Positions 42,361 to 43,577 of a stretch of DNA of 43,577 nt are shown piece by piece; the stretch's first letter is position 1, and each line of letters opens with the position of its first letter. The DNA lies in contig JAIMBH010000019.1 in the NCBI GenBank assembly GCA_023511485.1, forward strand, positions 1-43,577, given 5' to 3'. The stretch is from Bacillota bacterium (lineage in GTDB: Bacteria > Actinomycetota > Aquicultoria > Aquicultorales > Aquicultoraceae). The translations under genes were made by a program, and so were the position numbers. The notes under the pieces were generated by a model. It saw nothing but the letters and a program-made list of their open reading frames with translations. It searched no databases and was not told the DNA's origin.

Positions 42361-42416
42361 AAGCTATCAGCCATCAGCTTAAAGACAATAGACAAAAAGC
42401 TGAGTGTTGATAGCTT
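42361..42416. repeat. nested inverted repeat built of agctatcag/atcagctt words
   Basis: aagctatca (42361-42369) with tgatagctt (42408-42416), and inside it tcagctt (42374-42380) with aagctga (42397-42403). The same kind of words as at 25966-26014 in the nuo operon. It lies between the acs terminator and the next gene. Confidence 0.6.
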
Positions 42417-42449
42417 TTGCAGCTTGAATCATGTCTCAAGGAGAGCTAA

Positions 42450-43001
42450 ATGAATAAATTTACCCTAAATAGAGATGATACCCTTCTGCTTATCATAGAC
42501 ATACAAGAGCGTCTGGCAGCTGTTATGTCGCAGAGGCAGAAGGTTGTAGATAATAGCTTGCACCTAATTGAGCTTGCCAAGATGTTTAATATGCCGATTG
42601 TTGTAACCGAGCAGTACCCAAAGGGCCTTGGGCCAACTATCACCGAGATAAAAGAGGCTTTGCCTGATCATGTTTTAGTTGAGAAGGTGTCGTTTAACTG
42701 CTGCGAAGCAGCTGGATTTTCTGGAAAGCTTAAGGAGATAGGAAGAAGAAAGATAGTAATGGTTGGTATGGAGACGCACATTTGCGTGCTTCAGACCGGC
42801 CTTGGACTTATGCAAGACGGGTACGATGTTCACGTTGTATCAGATGCGGTCTGTTCAAGGACAAAGGATAATTGGAAGGTTGCTCTTGGTTTTATGCAAA
42901 ACGCTGGTGCGGTTGTAACATGTACCGAAACAGTGCTCTTTCAGCTGCTAGGCGCTGCTGGCACCGAGGAATTTAAGGCAATCTCAAAACGGATAAAATA
43001 A
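42450..43001 (+). CDS. isochorismatase-family cysteine hydrolase
   Basis: 183 residues, YcaC-like. The catalytic aspartate is in LLIIDIQERLA (Asp17), the lysine in the LVEKVSFNCCEA strand, and the nucleophilic cysteine in VMVGMETHICVLQTGLGL, giving the family Asp-Lys-Cys triad. A cis-peptide GMETH precedes the cysteine, as expected. Substrates in the family range from nicotinamide and ureidoacrylate to isochorismate, and cannot be chosen here. The Shine-Dalgarno aaggaga is clear. It stands alone after acs. Confidence 0.88.
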   Translation: MNKFTLNRDDTLLLIIDIQERLAAVMSQRQKVVDNSLHLIELAKMFNMPIVVTEQYPKGLGPTITEIKEALPDHVLVEKVSFNCCEAAGFSGKLKEIGRRKIVMVGMETHICVLQTGLGLMQDGYDVHVVSDAVCSRTKDNWKVALGFMQNAGAVVTCTETVLFQLLGAAGTEEFKAISKRIK

Positions 43002-43025
43002 AGGGGGGAGATAGTAACAAGTCCT

Positions 43026-43109
43026 GTGCCGATTGCTGTGGTTAAAATTCATGTCGAGGAGATTCATAGTCTCAAGCCGGGGCCTGGTGCGGGCAAGCCA
43101 ATCGCTTAA
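43026..43109 (+). CDS. possible 27-residue peptide after the isochorismatase gene
   Basis: An in-frame GTG-to-TAA frame encoding VPIAVVKIHVEEIHSLKP followed by GPGAGKPIA. A G6 run (43003-43008) precedes it, but the spacing to the GTG is about 15 nt, longer than usual. It lies within the same transcript, before the hairpin at 43159. Composition is protein-like. No family recognised and support is weak. Confidence 0.2.
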   Translation: MPIAVVKIHVEEIHSLKPGPGAGKPIA

Positions 43110-43132
43110 TAGCAAACAAAGGCATAAACCTC

Positions 43133-43205
43133 AATATAACCCAATATACTAAATATAACCCAATATAAATAGCCCTCTTTTTCAAAGAGGGCTATTTATA
43201 TTGGG
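43133..43205 (+). terminator. 22-bp perfect hairpin preceded by a direct repeat
   Basis: Arms 43159-43180 and 43184-43205 pair perfectly over 22 bp around TTC, with a GC core agccctc/gagggct. The word aatataacccaatata occurs at 43133-43148 and 43152-43167 (direct repeat), and again inverted in the right arm. It probably serves as the end of the isochorismatase transcript although the run after the stem is ggg rather than T. It could instead be a dispersed repeat. Confidence 0.6.
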
Positions 43206-43386
43206 TTTGAGGAGCACCACAGCAGGTGCATTCAAATACGTGCCCAACAAGTTGAGTGCATAATCCAACAAGGAAAAACTAATTTTCTTGACTTCCGCAT
43301 CCCTTATTTTAGCATCTAATAACTACTGGTCAAGCGGCATACAGCCTTACAATTTGGGTGCTGCAAGGAGTTCTCTTTAAATATCA

Positions 43387-43483
43387 GTCATCCCAAGCAC
43401 TCTTTTTTTTGTCATCCCAAGCACTCTTTTTTGTCATCCCGACCGGAGGGCGATAGCCCGCAGTGGAGGGATCTCAATTATAT
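43387..43483. repeat. tandem gtcatccc repeats with an attached dispersed-repeat-like hairpin
   Basis: gtcatcccaagcactc followed by a T-run occurs at 43387-43410 and 43411-43432. A third copy starts at 43433 but continues as gaccggaggg...cagtggagggatctc, the shape of a common bacterial intergenic element (tcatcccga ... gagggatctc). The inner gggc-gatagccc forms a small hairpin. Remaining sequence from 43206 to the window end shows no gene. Confidence 0.6.
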
Positions 43484-43577
43484 TTTCTAACTTTTTAAGC
43501 CTAGAGCCACCCTTCACTTAAATCCTTCCAGCTGGGATTAAATGATTCTATAAGATTTACTTTCTTTGCCCTTGACC

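Noticed and set aside
1-43577. CRISPR array, prophage or secretion effector cluster
   Set aside because: No regularly spaced repeats with unique spacers, and no phage structural, integrase or transposase gene was found in any frame.

Overview
The window reads as a chromosomal segment of an anaerobic or facultatively anaerobic, Gram-positive-type bacterium of moderate GC content. Two things point that way: a compact complex I operon with no NADH-dehydrogenase (NuoEFG) genes, and two DUF3786 paralogs, a family I associate mainly with anaerobes. The overall gene complement would fit a deep-branching actinobacterial or Bacillota-like lineage, but I cannot assign a taxon from sequence alone. TTG starts preceded by good Shine-Dalgarno sites recur (sppA, tig, a zinc-ribbon gene, ndk, the cNMP/CBS/DUF294 gene). 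There is no prophage, CRISPR array or intact insertion sequence.

Layout. 1-4.4 kb is an accessory stretch: a PIN/Phd toxin-antitoxin pair under an apparently self-repressed promoter, two folded intergenic elements (1002-1043 and 1082-1210), an MFS transporter, a membrane methyltransferase gene broken by a one-base frameshift, and a soluble SAM methyltransferase. 4.4-8.6 kb holds tRNA-Gly/Arg, a PC4-like DNA-binding protein, an HD-GYP protein, a Yip1-type membrane protein with SppA, and tRNA-His/Lys/Leu. 8.8-12.2 kb is the tig-clpP-clpX protein quality-control operon. 12.3-14.7 kb has two DUF3786 paralogs flanking a convergent lipoprotein gene. 14.9-20.2 kb carries valS, folC, a membrane zinc-ribbon gene and ndk.

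20.4-31.9 kb is the most interesting part: a complex I operon, nuoA-B-C-D-H-[I*]-J-K-L-M-N plus a small unknown gene. NuoE, F and G are absent. In the NuoI position lies a 640-residue chimera. Its first ~55 residues look like the NuoI amino terminus and its last ~85 like the NuoI two-[4Fe-4S] ferredoxin domain. Between them sits a complete GltD/NfnB-like FAD-NAD(P)H oxidoreductase with its own cysteine motifs. The simplest reading is that an NAD(P)H input module is built into the connecting subunit of the peripheral arm, replacing NuoEFG.

32-34.7 kb on the minus strand encodes a double-DUF1540 protein, TatA and an ABC-2 exporter pair. 35.5-43 kb is an acetate-use cluster: a cNMP/CBS/DUF294 signalling protein, a DnaQ-like exonuclease-fold protein, DUF485 and ActP (acetate uptake), AMP-forming acetyl-CoA synthetase, and an isochorismatase-family hydrolase. 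Acetate taken up and activated here could feed central metabolism whose reduced cofactors enter the modified complex I.

Intergenic DNA is rich in quasi-repetitive, self-complementary words of different families (near 8.3, 14.7, 25.97, 42.36, 43.15 and 43.4 kb). Many fold into hairpins and only some look like terminators.
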